Shown here in pieces: positions 21,254 to 35,097 of a stretch of 64,000 bases of DNA. A program made the position numbers and the translations under genes. The DNA comes from Tetmemena sp. SeJ-2015 (lineage: Eukaryota; Ciliophora; Spirotrichea; Sporadotrichida; Oxytrichidae): positions 1 to 64,000 of the forward strand of contig JAJKFJ010021529.1 of the NCBI GenBank assembly GCA_027382625.1, read 5' to 3'. The notes beneath the pieces were generated by a model. That model had not been told where the DNA came from and searched no databases. It saw only the letters and a program-made list of their open reading frames with translations. Every line of letters starts with the position of its first letter. Position 1 is the stretch's first letter.

Positions 21254-24200
21254 TCAGGCTACATTTCTGATTTAGTTGTCCCAGGCCTGTTTTGATTTAT
21301 TATATTTTAATTATCTCTGGCTGCTTCTCAATATCATATACAAAGTTTTACTTATTTCTAACTGTTTGCTTTGACAAAATTGACATCTTTCTAGAGCCAG
21401 CCTAAAGAAGATTTATTTAAACAGAACAATAGTTACCACAGATTAAGCTCTACTAGTCATTGACCCTAGGAAATTAGATTAATTGCTCATCCTTCTAGAA
21501 TCTTTATCATGTATACAAATATTATAAATTTAAGCTCATTGTATAATAAAGTATCTCCCTTTTAATGTTTAAAAATGGGCTTTCATTCGATTCTATTAAA
21601 ATGAGAATAAAAGTATCCTTACTATCAGTTAACTAGTTAGATTAAAACTTCTGATCGTTAAGTTGTCTTCTTTGCATACCTTAACTTTTTGGAAATATAG
21701 GATCTAGATTGACCTTGGTAGGGGTACTCTATCCTATGGTCTCTGATTCTTGACTGTCAATTATTTCTAAGCCATAAATTGAGGGCCTTCCATTGTGCCT
21801 ATTATTTACTTTACTCTATCCCAAAAGCAGGATTTAAGGCTCAGAAGATATGCTTTGTGCATTCCCCTTACTGGACGTTTCATTTGGATTTGTATATATG
21901 TATTGTGAATTAGATATTAGGATGACTTTGATTATCCGATGATTTGCCGCTATTAGGCCTTGAAGGATCCTTAAGTTTGATTTGCATAAGTGGCTGGTAT
22001 CCACTGTTAGAACCTCTTCTCAGGAGCTTTGATAGCAAAGACTAGGGTGCTTGATAAGCCTAGGGAAGCTGAAGCTAGTTTTAATCTTGCGATGGCTGCT
22101 ATTCCAGACCACTTTGCTTCAATAAAAACTTCATTTGAAGTTGCTCACTGAATTTCTTCAAAGCATCAGATGCGTATTCTTAGGAATTATTCCTGTCCAA
22201 GACTCTTATAGGGGCAGGAGTTATAGGTGCTGTTTAGGCTTATATAGGTACTTAATGAGAAAGAGAAAATTAATTCAGAAATCAAATATACTGAGCTCGC
22301 TTATTGTAAATTAGGTTGAGCGGCTGGAATATTAGCTGGAGTGGCTAAGATTCCTCTTTTCTTTAGAAAACTGAGAAGGCCTCCTAGAGTAGGTGGCGCT
22401 GCTGATTATGTAGTGTTTGATTCTGAATTCTACTAAACAGCAGTTATTGAAAGTGCTTAATTTATTTCAAGAGTAAATAAGTTTAGTTAGTGGTAAGATT
22501 CAAGAGCTCTTTTTCTTTAGATTAAAAGTTATACTTGTAAAATTCTCCCTTCTCATATATAGTGAGCCAGGAGTTTTCTCTCATGTATTTTTCAAGTTCT
22601 TCAGAGCCCCTAACCTCCCTTTAAATTGCTTCTACTCGTTTCTTTCTCTATTCTTTAACTAGCTGCTTGAAGAAAAAGTTTTTAATCTATTCTAGAGGGA
22701 TGTCGTTCTGTGTTTTTTATCCCTTATAGTCAGCCTAATTTGGATTAGGGTGCACCAAATATTCTTGGGCTATCCACAGTAAATCAGTTTCCCTTTGAGC
22801 AAGGACTTTTATGCCAAGCTTAGAAATATTTATAATAGTAATAAATTAGTTATTTGATTTAACTTTTAGGATGTAAATAGAATAGAGTCGATATTTAGTG
22901 ATTAAGTGAATTTAGTGCAGAGTTTAAGCTAAACCAATTAAAGTTTTATTTTTCTTCCTAAAATTGTCCATTAAGTTTACTCTTTCGTACAAGACAGCTC
23001 ACCTAATGTTTGTACGAAGTAGTTGTATAGGAATCTGCTGAATCCCTCTAGTTTCTCTATATTAATTTCATTTTCCTCATCGTCATCGAACACTTTTATC
23101 TTTTTAACATATCAATAAAATAAAAAACTGCTGCTTATTTTATAGTATAAATTATAAATCTTGTTCATGAACGTATAAAACTCGACATCTTCGATGAGAA
23201 TCTCCAGTTCTGTTGGCTAATTCTTATCAAATTAGCTGTAAGACATCTTCGAAATAGAATTCTCCTGCTATGATATTCTGTTCAACTCTCTTATTTATGA
23301 AATATGCTCTGTACTTTTCCTCTTATCATGAAATATAAAAGTGAATTTAATCAATTTATGCAATATGTTGGACTTTCTTTTTTCATCTGAGGTTATTTTC
23401 TAAGGACTTGAGCCTCCAAAATAAGATATAAAACTTTCATGTATAAAATTGAACATATCTATTTTGCTCTCGTTTCTACTATCCATTTCTTCGTCTACTC
23501 TTTCTAATTAGCTTATCATGAAATTCTTCCTCTTCTTTTGAATCTCTACCATAGTGCCTGAGTTTGACCTATGCAGACCTTCATTAGCGTCTGGATCGTT
23601 ATCTAGAATAAATTGAGAAATCCCTTTTCTCCCAGATGTATTCAGGTCTCGCATTGAGCCATGTCTTTACTTTGCAAGGATGCTATTCATAAATAGACAG
23701 TAATTATTTGCGCTAAAATAATAAAAACTTGTGAAAATAACATTCTTGGATTACAATTCTAAATCTTCGAAAAGTATTTAAGTGGAGATTCTACTGAGCG
23801 GCTATTGATTTCTGTCCTTTTCTGTTACTGGACTAATTTAACTAGATAGCTAAAGTTGAACTTGATATGGAGATCGGACTTCGTCAGCCCTTCTAGTACT
23901 CTACCTAGAGCTTATATTCAAACCGATAGAAGATCTTCTCTTTAGTGATGACTCTTTAATTGATTTTAAATCAGAGGCTTCTCTCGAATGAGAGAGAATG
24001 GAATTTCTCATGTGATCGGAGGAGTCTTGAATATACGCACTCAATTCAGATTTCTATCGAAGTAACAAGGCGGTCTCAATTATTTTATAGCTAAGCTAAA
24101 AATTTGAATAAATTCTTAGAGAAAATACAAATCAATCAATAATCTCTTCGAATTCATCATAGAAATGATTGTCACTGAATCTCTTGTCAGCAAAAGCAAA

Positions 24201-27200
24201 CTTTGAAGAATGTTTGCTAACCTCTCGATGCCTTTTTAACTCTTCTTCCATCTCCTTCTCAATAAATTAAAAAGGGGTCTCTATTCTTTCCAATTCGAGG
24301 GCATAAGCTGAATCCTCCAGTCTAGAATTAGCCTCCTCTATTTTTGAAAAGAACGAGAATGAAGACTCGTTACCCATTGATTACTCAGAGCTGCTGTTTT
24401 GTTCCTCTTGCTCTCTTAATATTTCACTTATGAAGTCTATATCTTCTTGACCTTTCGCAGAATCAGTGGCCCCATTATTTGAGTATGAAGAGGGATCTCA
24501 CTTTCAAAAATATTACCATGATTTATCACAATAAAAATTAATCTTAAGAGTTAACTCTGAGCTACATCATCTTGAGTTTGATTATCTTCTTTTTGAGATT
24601 ATCCTGAGTCTTTGAGATATTCTATTGCTGCAAGATGATTCTTCTGTATCTTTTAATAAAGAAATTAGACTCACTTATCATCCTTAACTTATTTTGGATC
24701 ATCTTGTTTTCAAGTCTCTTTCTTCGTGCTTCTATGGTTTCATCTTATGAGAGAATATCATGCTCGCTTGGCTCCCTAAGCTATCAAAGCCCACTAAATG
24801 CTGATCTAACTCCTCTTATCCCATCACCTATTATTCTTCCTAGTAAAAATTCTATAGATATTCTAGTTAACAACTTCATCTTAGTCTCCATTTATAAGAA
24901 ATTCAGGATCCTCTACTATGGTTTATATTTGATCATTTTGATTTCCTTAGCCTGGCTTGTATGTGAAACTATCATCAGCTGGCTCATCTTCATCCTCTCT
25001 ATTTTCCTCATCTACCTGCGACAATGAGTCTTCTTAATAAATTTAGAACAAAAAATTATCAAAACTTATAACCTTCTTCAGATTCATCGTCCATTGAAGC
25101 AAAGTTCTTCTATTTGTCGAAAGTAGTGTCTTCTAAAGACTAATTATCTAAATCGTCATCATCTTCTAAGTCTGAAACATCATCAAGACCAAGCTATTCT
25201 TTAAGCTGCTTTTTGAGTTACTCTTACTTTTTACTTTGGTTGCTCTCGACTAGCTCCTTCTCAATTAGTTCAAGTTCTTGCAACTTATCTCTTGTGTCCT
25301 CATCTTAGATTGCCTTTGTAATGAGCAGTCGAAGCTTCTTCCTGATTCTAAGATCACTGACTCCTATTACAGCTTTGGTCTTCTTGATTCTTTCAAGGAT
25401 ATCATATTTAACATTGTGTATATAAATGAATAGGAGATTTGCATATCATCTTCTTTGGCCTTAATTTTTTGCTGATCATTCATAATTGGTATGTTATTCT
25501 GCATGATCTTACCTCCAAATGCCTTGCTAATTCTATTTAGAACGTTGATCTTCCTCACCATCCTATCCATCGTTTGCTTTCTCTAATTAGATTTCTCTCT
25601 AATCATAAATCTACTAACTATTATTGCATAGTATAGTCCATATATAATCAAGTTGAGGTCTTCGTCTATTTTTTGCTAGATTTCCTCTCTTTGCAAGAAA
25701 AATTCATCTGAAAGCTCATAAGGCCAGGAGAACATCCACTGAATCAGCTGCTCCTTTGTTACCTAGTTTTCTAAGTCAAGTTCCTTAATCACTCTAATAA
25801 AATATCATTTGTGATTTTAAGATTCTCTATCTAAGAATCCCCTCTCCTGAATCAATTTCCTAATTTTAATGTCCTAATCTTCCTCTTCTGATTCACTGCT
25901 CTCTTCAAAATTATCCTCTGCTGCCACAGATTGCAAAATTAGTCTGTCAACATATGCAGACGAGTATTGCTTAAAAATAGATATCTATATATCAACTTGC
26001 TTAAGTTTGAGATAGTTTTCCACTTTCTTGAGTGCCTTAATTTAAGCATTAGTCACTACATACTACTCAACAGCAGTGTTGGTAACTTTAATCTCTTCTA
26101 TCAATTTCCTCAAATCTCTGAGAAAAGGATAAACCGTGGAGATCTCCTTGCTGTGCTTTTCAATCCAATAGTAAGGACCTTCAATAGTTTGTCTGAAGAT
26201 CCAGACTTTCGGAACTTCAATAGGAACAACTAGAATCTTATCTTTGTCTACTTCAATTTGCTACTGATAGACTAAATCTGCCTACTCTTGCTCGAGGTAT
26301 TTTTGAGAGAGAAATTCATAGAGCGTCTTATAGAGGTAGGTATCTCTTTGAACTGAGAGTCTACACTGTTCTGCTAGTGCCCTGATTTCAGAGTCAGTTA
26401 ATCCTAAAACACAATCAGGAATTTTGCTATAAAAATGTATTTAACTTACTCTTTTCATGAATCTTAAGTGAGAATTGCGTTTTAAATACTGATGCAAAGG
26501 CTTCCATTTGCTTAGCAAGCTTTTCCTAATCATATTAAAAGACTTCGTCCATAGGTTTATTTTCAGTGTTTAGAGTTTCTGTTGCAAAATCACACAGATC
26601 CTTGCCGTTGCATTTATAGATTCTACAAAGATTATCCATGAATTTTAACTCCTAAGTCGCTAAGGAGACTTTATTCCTCGCTGATGCTCTTCTTGTGTTG
26701 TTTTTATTAGCTCCCGATTACTTTGGAGGAAAGAGAGAATTTACTCCGAAATTAGCGTTCACTTTGTCTATCCTCCGCTTGTTAATGAGTTTAATGATGA
26801 AGAGAGTGCTAGGATGAAAGTTGAATTAGGAATTATTCTCCAAGTCGATGTAAACTATGTTGAAAGCCTCTCCTAATAACTCAAATGACTCATTCACCTT
26901 ATCGTTTTGCAATTTCTTCCAAAAAGGTGGAATCGGAAGGCAATTTATCATTCTGGGAATCCAAAGCAGGTCCACCTCAGTTCTCAAATCCAAATTAAAT
27001 CTTAAACCCAGTTTCACCAAATCTTCAGGAGTTATATTAAAAATTTAAGCTTTGAAATTGAGTTATTTGCAAGAACTTAATGGCTTTTAAGGAATCTAGG
27101 AGGGTCTTTGATATCAAGTCCGACTAGTTTTTCATAGAAATTTAAAGCTCTACCTAAGCTCTAGATTTCTGCCATTTTTTAGAAGTGGTCTGAGGATCCT

Positions 27201-28082
27201 TGATTTAGCACTTGCATCATGCTTTTAAAATCCTCTATTTCTTTCTTGCCATAAACCTTACTCTCTATTATTTACTGATCACAATTTTAGAGATTGATAA
27301 TAAGTATTTCAAGCATAATTAATTTAAAGAGCTAAAAATCCTCTGGTTTCTTGACTAGAAAAGTGGCTCTTCGGCTTCTCATAGCTTGCTATTATTTCGC
27401 AAGTTTCTCTGCTTAGCTGTTGATTTCTAAATCCTCTTTAATCTAGGATTTAAACTTTCTCCTATTTTTGACTATCTTATTAAACAGCTTTAATTGAATA
27501 AAGACATGAAAATTTAATAGAATAAATAAGCTTCCTGTAATGATTCAAGAAAGGATGCTTTGTAGTAGTGATGTTCAATTGCTCGTTGTGATAATAGGCT
27601 TCTCCCATTAGCGAGTTTTCCTTAACCCATCCGATTGGAAGTTCTTGAGTTAGAATCCTTTTTAAAAACCAGAAGTACTGTACATCATCGTTCTCCAAGT
27701 CATATCCGATTCCATTTGCGATACTCATCACTTCCTAAAATGAAAATCTTAAAAATCTACTTAAACTTACAGGCATAGGGATTGAGACATTTTTATACTT
27801 GACCTTTGCGAGTGCTTGCTGACTTCCTTGGCTTGGCACTTTAAGTTTCGTCATAAAACGCAACACCTCATACGTTCTATTTCTAAGTGGCACTCTCTGA
27901 TGCTTGAGTGTACTCTTGTTAGGATCAGCCAAGTTGAACTTAGCCACAGAGTTCTTTTTTACTGGGACAGAGGATTTGGAAATGTCTGTTGAGTTTTGCT
28001 GAAACTAATGCTGCTACTGCATGGACATAGAATTCTAAGGAATCTATGAATTCGAAGACTGCCGATTGTACATTGGCCTCAT
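21254..28082 (-). CDS. Very large WW-like / coiled-coil protein (possibly two genes)
   Basis: From ATG 28082 (MRPMYNRQSSNS) the reading leads to PMPEVMSIANGIGYDLENDD, with a canonical 36-nt intron (27735-27770) after PMP. Then LPIGWVKENSLMGEAYYHN and TTKHPFLNHYRKL follow. This arrangement (helix, LLWI-like segment, WW domain) resembles the N-terminus of CEP164 and related basal-body proteins. Degenerate copies recur: LRTEVDLLWIPRMINCLPIP, KVWIFRQTIEGPYYWIEKHS and QRETDLLWIAQEYLVHPNP. Between them lie long charged helices (RDKLQELELIEKELVESNQS). The C-terminal part is Gln/Ser-rich. TGA stops interrupt only at IES-like junctions, so I treat it as one gene, but a boundary near 25.0 kb cannot be excluded. 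Function is inference. Confidence 0.5.
22249..22288. other. IES in WW-like gene (pointer TACT, 40 bp)
   Basis: TACT at 22249-22252 and 22289-22292. Excision joins AAQPNLQQASSV to PIQAQTAPITPAPIRVLD. Confidence 0.6.
25792..25824. other. 3n IES with in-frame TGA in WW-like gene (pointer CTCTA, 33 bp)
   Basis: CTCTA at 25792-25796 and 25825-25829. The insert keeps frame but holds a TGA (25805-25807 on the minus strand); excision joins QERGFLDR to VIKELDLENQ. Confidence 0.6.
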
Positions 28083-28181
28083 TATATCCCGATATAAGTA
28101 TTCTTAAATTTAAAAAAGAAGCAGAGTAAACTGCTTCTTAATAGAATTAGTCTACTCACCAAACTGAATACTTTAATCACA

Positions 28182-30398
28182 ATGCTTAAAATTTTGGAAA
28201 ATGTGCGGATTATGAAATTAATAAGTGAAATGAAACCACCTATAGGGAAACTTAACAGTTTAAAGTTTGCAAGAGATAGTCCTCCTCCAAAGAATGTTCT
28301 TAACTCCACACAATAAAACTAATAGCCTCCTTTGCTAGACTTTTCTGGCCAAAAGTCAAATGAAAACTTCTCTAGAACAACTTCTGCCTTTGCTTTGAGA
28401 GATAAATCTCCAGCTAACTTGCTTAGTATTGACAAGAGAACTTTTTTTTATAATGAAATAGTTGTATGTTTTAATAGATCTCAATCTACGAATCAACAGA
28501 TAAATGAGAGAGTATTTTCTTAGTAGAACCAAGGAAATCTTACAACCAAGAATTAGATGCCTATTTTAAACTTTTTAACTAGTAGATAAACGATTCCTAA
28601 GCTTCTAATTTGCCTCCAATCTCACAGCAAGAATCTCTTTCAACCAAGAATCATAACAAGAGACTAAGCCAAACTTTTACGAATATGAATGAACAGCTTA
28701 GAAATATTGGGTTGATGAATAACTACAGCAGCAATGAAATAAATCAGCTGAGTTATTCTTAATAGTTTGAAGTTTCTGGTTAGTAGACATTGGGAGGTTC
28801 TAATACTTAAGGCATGAAGAAAGTTCCGCTGGGAACAATTAAGAGCCACAGCTAAAGCAGAGATAGTTTCGTTTAGGCTGAGTCATAGCACAGTCGTTCG
28901 TAGCATAGAAGATAAAGCACGGGGTAGGGAGGAGACATGACAGGAAAGAGTCAATATGGTGTCAATGGAATAGTCATATAAAATTTGGATCAGACGATTA
29001 AAGAGTTTAGAAATACTACAATCTAATATCATTTATTCATAGATTTATTAAACGAATTAAATTAATTTTTGGCTTTGTTAAATTAAAACTAGACTAGTTG
29101 TGAATAGAGAAAGATATGAATGATATTTAAATAACCTAAATGCAATATATCTTAAATTTTCAACTTTCCTAAGCTTGAGCTATTTAATTTAGTGCATAAT
29201 AGAATTAATTTCCGCGGCAAAAGGAAATTATATTCTGTTAAATTATGGAATGAATAGTAATGTACCTTAAATATTTCATAAATCTACTTTTACTCACAAA
29301 TTAATTTATTAGATTATCCAATAAAATTCTATTTATATTAAATTTTGTATCATAAGTAAGAGTTTGCTGTATAATCATTTGTAGAGCCTTGAAAAGGCAA
29401 AAGATAGAAGAGTTAGAAAAGCAGAAGTTAAGATTAGGAGTCATCAGAGAAAGAGAAAAAGCTAAGGTGAAAGTGGATAGAGTTGAGATGGACATGTTCA
29501 AGATGAAAAAGATCAATTTAAACCACTTTTATAAAATTTAATGCTCTTTATTCAATGAAGTTCTTATAGCAGCAAATGATATGAAGGAGAGGATTATCTC
29601 TAATTTAAAATAAGAGGTCATAGAGAAGCAAGTTACAGTTGAAGATTTACAAAAGAAATATGACTCAGTCCAAAATTAAATATCCTCCTCTTTCATGTAA
29701 TTAAAAATGAGCTAGAATTCTACAAGCAGTCGATGGGATCATACTATTTCAGCATTTATAAATTTAAAGCATATTTAAAAAGAAGTACAAGGAGTACAGA
29801 GCAAAGCAGACACAAAACTTGAAGAGGAAAGTTGAGGTCATGAGGAATTTAGACTTCAACATTATGTTTGAGAAAATATTCCCACAGTCAAGTAAGAAAA
29901 AATGCTTATTCCAATAACTGTACTGTAGTGACCACAAGTCAAAATATGTCAATGACCGCGCCAAATGAAAATTAAGATCAGGAGAATATGTAAGATGCGG
30001 AAAACACTGTTGACTAAAGTCCCCCAAGAAAATTTGAGCAGATCGAACATCAATTCTCGCAAAATTATTAAGAGAATCTGGGACTCAATCAAGATATTTA
30101 AGATTAAGGTCTTTATATATTGGAGATGGATAATAAGAAAATGAGGATGAAGACGACCCTTTGGCTATTTAGAATGATAGATTTCTCAAAAAATCTACTT
30201 TCTTGAGAAAAGAAACTCCTGCTGATCTTCTTTCTGTGAAAGCTCAGCACAAGAAATAGCTTCTTGAGACTTCACTGCCTAAAAATAAGCTAAATACTCT
30301 CTCAAATTTCAAAATAGGACTCTCAAAGGTAGGAAGTTTAAGTCCTTCTCGTGGTGATGGAGATCAATCTAAGCTATTTTTCTATTTAATAAATAATG
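28182..30398 (+). CDS. Coiled-coil protein with disordered N-terminus
   Basis: ATG 28182 (MLKILENVRIMKLISEMKPP) opens 100 bp from the divergent WW-like gene. The first third is Ser/Asn/Gln-rich (NMNEQLRNIGLMNNYSS; SHSQSRDSFVQAESQHSRSQ). The centre is strongly helical (KIEELEKQKLRLGVIREREK; MKERIISNLKQEVIEKQVTV). The later part ends PSRGDGDQSKLFFYL around 30.4 kb. Several frame changes at 28560, 29300, 29830 and 29900 mark unresolved IESs. The 3' limit is uncertain because two frames overlap at 30399. No family recognised. Confidence 0.45.
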
Positions 30399-32209
30399 AA
30401 ATCTACCTCACATAACGTTGTGAGACACGCTTCTATCATATCAGTGAAAAATTAGACTAAGGTAAAGAACAGTGCAAGATCTACTCGATCAAATAAACTT
30501 GGAGTTTCATGTGATAAAGGCAATATAATATTGATATCAAAAGAGCAACTAAAATCATATCTAAATCAAAAGAAGTTCAATTAGGATGATAAGCTTGCCT
30601 CAATTTTAAGCTACTTCAACGAGTTGAAATATGCTCTATACATCCTCATAAATTTGAGAGATATAAATTCCTATATTCATCAGCTTACTTACTGCAAGAC
30701 TATTGAAGAATGGAAGCTTTCTCTAGAATTGAATTTGCATAAATACACTGACTGCTAGTAAACTTTCATTTTTCAAGTAAAGAATCAATACAAGAAAAGC
30801 ATAAATGACCTGCAATTTGAGGGAGAGACTCAATTTTAGAAGAAATTTGTGATTCCTTTTAGTTGCTCAGGTCTAATTAAGAGAGCAATAAAGCAGTAAG
30901 AATACGTTACAGAGTCATTCATCGACTCCACTTCTTAGTTCTACGTAATGATGAAAGATAGAGCAAACTGCTCGGTAAAAAATGCAACTGCCATCCCGAT
31001 ATATGTGAAAGATGAATTCGAAGGAAACTAAGAAACCTACTGATTTGCCAGCATATGTTGTCTTGCTTTGTAACAAGAGACATATTGATTCTTTTACTCA
31101 AAACACTGCTGATGAAATCAAGATAGCTTTAAAATTTGACCTTATAAATTGTAAATAGCCTAGGTAGCCACTGATTATTTTGGCAGTGTTGTGAAGTTTT
31201 ATTAAAAGCTGGATCATTTCAACTACTTAGAACTGAAATACAGAGACATGATTAAGTTTTAGCTTGAGATGAATTAAATATCGACTTAAGCTGCACTAAT
31301 AGACTACTTCTGTACGAAGTCCTTGCCAGAACTATTTCCGATCTACATGAATGACTTCGTAGTTTATATAGTACTCAACAATAATGCAGAAGCTCAAACC
31401 GATAAGTTAGAGGAGTTTAGGATAATGAGAGTGAACAATTTCGATCTTTGCTAAAGGGAGGGTAAATTCAAGGGGTTTGAGCTATTTTCATAAATTAGCG
31501 AGGCAAAGAGAAAAGACTTGCAATTTTAGCCAGACGGGTTAATAGGAGAAGCTCTGATTAGGTAGCAAGACTTTGTATTCACTTCTACAACTCAGGTCTC
31601 CAAACTGAATACACAGATAGACTTAGATGCCATCAAAGATTTTGTAATTTGCACTAAGTGCATCAAAGCCAAGCCATCTACACTCATCACTAACAAATAT
31701 GGGTCTATAAAAAAAACAGTTTTAAAATAAAAATATGTAACTATTACTAATCTTCTAAAAGTTAAATGTTTTAGACCTTACATTAGATTTTTAGAGAAGT
31801 TCAATATGGGTTATTTTTAAGTTAGCCCTATTTATTTATGGATTGGATTAAACCATATTTTTAAGAAAATTGTGTGTAGTTGTGTTTTATTAAATATGGC
31901 TCTAACTTGGACATTGAGAATTATGTAAGTGTAAAGAATCATGCCTACAAGGACTCGCTGCTTTCTAATTAATCTGACCTCCCAAACGTACTTCAAGTAA
32001 ATACAGGTACTCTTGCAAATAAGGTTTCCTAATTTTAGAGACGCTAAGGCCAAGGTCTTAAGGAGCTCAAAAGCGAAGTGGTTGCACTTCTGCAATATAG
32101 AGTTAGTGACTCTAATTATAAGAAATTCAAAGAAAAGTAGATTAATAGGGAGCTTTTGGAAGGTATTTGTAACTATTTCGCAATCAGATTTGTTTAATTA
32201 TCATTTTGA
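30399..32209 (+). CDS. Hypothetical protein, about 537 aa
   Basis: From MKSTSHNVVRHASIISVKNQ the protein is basic at first. It then looks globular (LASILSYFNELKYALYILIN; KTIEEWKLSLELNLHKYTD; LPAYVVLLCNKRHIDSFTQN). It ends VVALLQYRVSDSNYKKF and a TGA at 32207-32209. A 197-bp IES with an 8-base pointer splits codons in NKYGS. Removing it leaves 1614 nt, a multiple of three, although at least one internal single-base shift (near 31030) was seen and must be compensated elsewhere. No domain recognised. Confidence 0.5.
31695..31891. other. IES in hypothetical gene (pointer AAATATGG, 197 bp)
   Basis: AAATATGG at 31695-31702 and 31892-31899. Excision joins STLITNKYG to SNLDIENYVSVKNHAYKD. Confidence 0.75.
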
Positions 32210-32569
32210 AATACATTCATTCGAAGTTTAAATACCGATAAATATTTCTTTAATTTTTAAAATGCAAATAATAAATAGCTAAGTAAACTATAATAAGCTT
32301 ATATTTTTAGTGAACTAAATCATTAATTTTTTAAAATAATAAATAACTATTAGCGTACATTTTTAAGCTAAATTATAATGGCTATTAGAAGTAAATAATA
32401 CTCACAATAAATTGATAATGTGCTTTATTAATGCAAATAATAGAACAATAATTGCTTATATTCACTGCTGATATATAAACATCTTGATTTATATCTATAA
32501 TGAATATAGAAAATGAATCTTGAAATACATTTAGTTTAGAAAAATAGTTGCTTTATATAATCATTAAAG
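32210..32569. other. Gene-free AT-rich spacer
   Basis: Very AT-rich, with TGA in all plus frames and only short frames on the minus strand. I see no gene, RNA or repeat family here. Confidence 0.5.
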
Positions 32570-35097
32570 ATGCAAAGGAAAGGTGGCTCAAATAAGGTTT
32601 AATCCCAACAAAACTCAAACTAATAGCAGTAGCTATATTTTATAAATTAAATAGCTTTTATCACCAGAAGGAGCCTCTTTAAAAGACTTGTGCGAAAAGT
32701 CAAATAAGTGCTTTAACGAAAAGTGCAAGAATTGTTTAAATATGAAATATTTAAAGAAGTACCACGCAGAATGGGCTAGAGATTGTTGCATTCAGTTTGT
32801 TTTAGGAAAATGTAAGAGATGCGAACTAAGTCACTACACATGGCCTCAGCTTGTTCAGTATGCACAAGAAAATCCAAATACTCAAATTGACGGATACTCT
32901 AAGAAGAGTTTTACACCCATCAATAATCATCAAAATCGTGTGTCTTATTTTAAATAAGCCCTCTTAATAGGTTTAGCCACAATCTGCTGAGCCTATCAGT
33001 ACTCGAACAGTATCTAATCTTTCAGATCATATGCATTTTTAATTTAAAACTAAGATATGTAGTCTGCTGCAGAAATATCTACCACTCAAAGCACTCGCAA
33101 AGTTATTTAAAAGCAGCCGAGCCCTGATGAAATCATAGATGGCTATGATTTAAAATGTTTATTTTGAACAATCATTTCATTATAATGAGTAAACTCTTGG
33201 AAAGAAAAAATACTTCGGAGGGCCTAGATTAAACGAACAAGATAAACAAGCTTTCAAAGTGCTTTGCATGTACGAGGAGAGGATGCTTATGAATCTCGGA
33301 CCGCTAGGATTGTGGTTCAAGCTCATGATAGACCACAATCAGGAAGTAAAAATTAATTGCTCAATCTGCGGCAAATAAACTTTATCTTTAATTTCGAAAT
33401 TTATTTTATCTCTTATAAATATTTTAGGTTGTCAAGTCGCTATTAGATGGGGACATTTCAGATAGTCAGTAGGATGGTTTGGACTTTTGCAACAGTGACT
33501 GCTCTTTCCTGTATAAAGACATAAAAGAGTTTGATATAATATTGAAAAGCTAGGAATATATCTCTGGAATGACCTTCGGCAGTAAGGATGAGAAGGCTTT
33601 AAATTCTCTGCAAATCATTATAATTTCATCCTATATAGAGTAAGTTATTTATATTCAAAAGGCAGTAAAATTCATAAAAGAATCCAGCTTCGTCAACATT
33701 ATCATTATATATTTAGAATAAGTTTTGTTTAACTTGAAGAGCTATATTATAAAGCATGAGAATGCTTTCATATTATAAACTGCTCCCTGCATCGTCTGCT
33801 CCAAGCCTTTTAAAGTATAATTTATGTTTTTAAATATAGAGCCATCCAAGTTTACTAATGCTGAGAATAAACAGTTTGGGGTTAAAAACGATGTGTCGAT
33901 TTGCGTTAGCTGTTACTATTGCACAATAACGAATTTATTAAGTCATTTCCATATAATTTAACGCATTTAATAGAGGGATGGATTAGATGAAGCTTTTAAT
34001 CAGAATAGGAAGCTCGAAAAGAAACAGTATTTCTTTGGAGTGGATTCAGATAATCTCAAAAGGGATCAGGGTCTCTATTCACCAAATTTTAACTGTAATA
34101 ATTAATGTATCTACTATTTAATTATATTACAAGTACCTTTCGCAAAGGGAGTTTCTGAAGACATACATGGACTTAGAGTTCTTAGAGGATTGGTTTTAAA
34201 GGATGAGCGAAGAGGTAGAAGACTTGATAGTGAATTATATTTTTAAGCAGAAGTCATTTATTATTGAATTGCTCAGCCTGCAATAAAGAAATGAAGAACA
34301 CTCAAAATCGTCAACTCGTACTAGACGGTAAGAAATACTACAGTTGCTCTGGGGAGCACATTTTTCAGATCAAAATGAAACATATTTAACTTGGTTATTT
34401 TGATAATTTTTTTAAGTAATTATTTTTAAATTAATGGGAGGATAAAACTGAAAAGTAATTTGTATGCAAGAAAAGATTAATTTTATTTATTCTTCTTATT
34501 AAATTAGAAATTAATGAAGCCTTTTATAAAATGATTGAGATATTTTAAACATAAGAAGCTGATGCAGCAGGAAAGAATAAAAGACAGAGTGAATTAAGAT
34601 AAACAAAGCGTCCAATAGGCCAAAGATAAAATAGAGGATCTCAATACAGATTTGAATATTCAAATTTAATGCAACTCTCATTTAAGATATGAATGACGAT
34701 TGTGAAATATATAGCTAAAATAGTTTTAATGAGTGAAGATTAAATAACAACAGAGAATACATTTATTCTTAATTAGGAATACCTCTAGAACAGGGAGGAC
34801 TTAGTCTGTCATCAAAAGAAAATTAAAATGCTAGCTAAATAATTCCAACACGCTCCCATGGGTTATATTGAAGAAGCATTGATTGCCTCTGACTTTGACT
34901 TGATTGACGCTAAAGATTATCTAGAAAGACTTATGCCAAAGAGTAATAAAGCACAAGATGAAAGCAAATAGTAAAACTAACCTCAATAGGATCTTAGATA
35001 CGATTACATGAGAATAAGATACAGCAGAAGAATGAAGGACTTCGACACTGAAAATGACTCATCCTCAAAGAATTATAGCACGGATATTAATTTGTGA
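32570..35097 (+). CDS. Cys-rich zinc-site protein, copy A of a tandem pair
   Basis: After a Gln-rich start (MQRKGGSNKVQSQQNSN) comes SPEGASLKDLCEKSNKCFNE followed by KCKNCLNMKYLKKYHAEW, ARDCCIQFVLGKCKRC and ELSHYTW. This is two or three C..C..C..H units resembling CCCH fingers. Further on are CSICGK, PCIVCSKPF, ICVSCYYC and NCSACNKEM with a matching YYSCSGEH. The C-terminus is helical (CHQKKIKMLAKQFQHAPM; ASDFDLIDAKDYLERLMPK). Copy B at 35607-37760 has the same order of parts. Several frame changes show unresolved IESs. I recognise no named family; RNA binding is only a guess from the CCCH-like spacing. Confidence 0.55.

Noticed and set aside
21980..22480. Plus-strand reading with glycine-rich membrane-like segments broken only by TGA, suggesting TGA as Trp.
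   Set aside because: The minus strand encodes a continuous Gln-rich protein with a clean IES at 22249, so the plus reading is antisense.
24635..25027. A 130-codon plus-strand frame of hydrophobic residues that looks like a membrane protein.
   Set aside because: The opposite strand carries a coherent acidic/helical protein continuous with neighbouring blocks; the plus frame is its AT-rich shadow.
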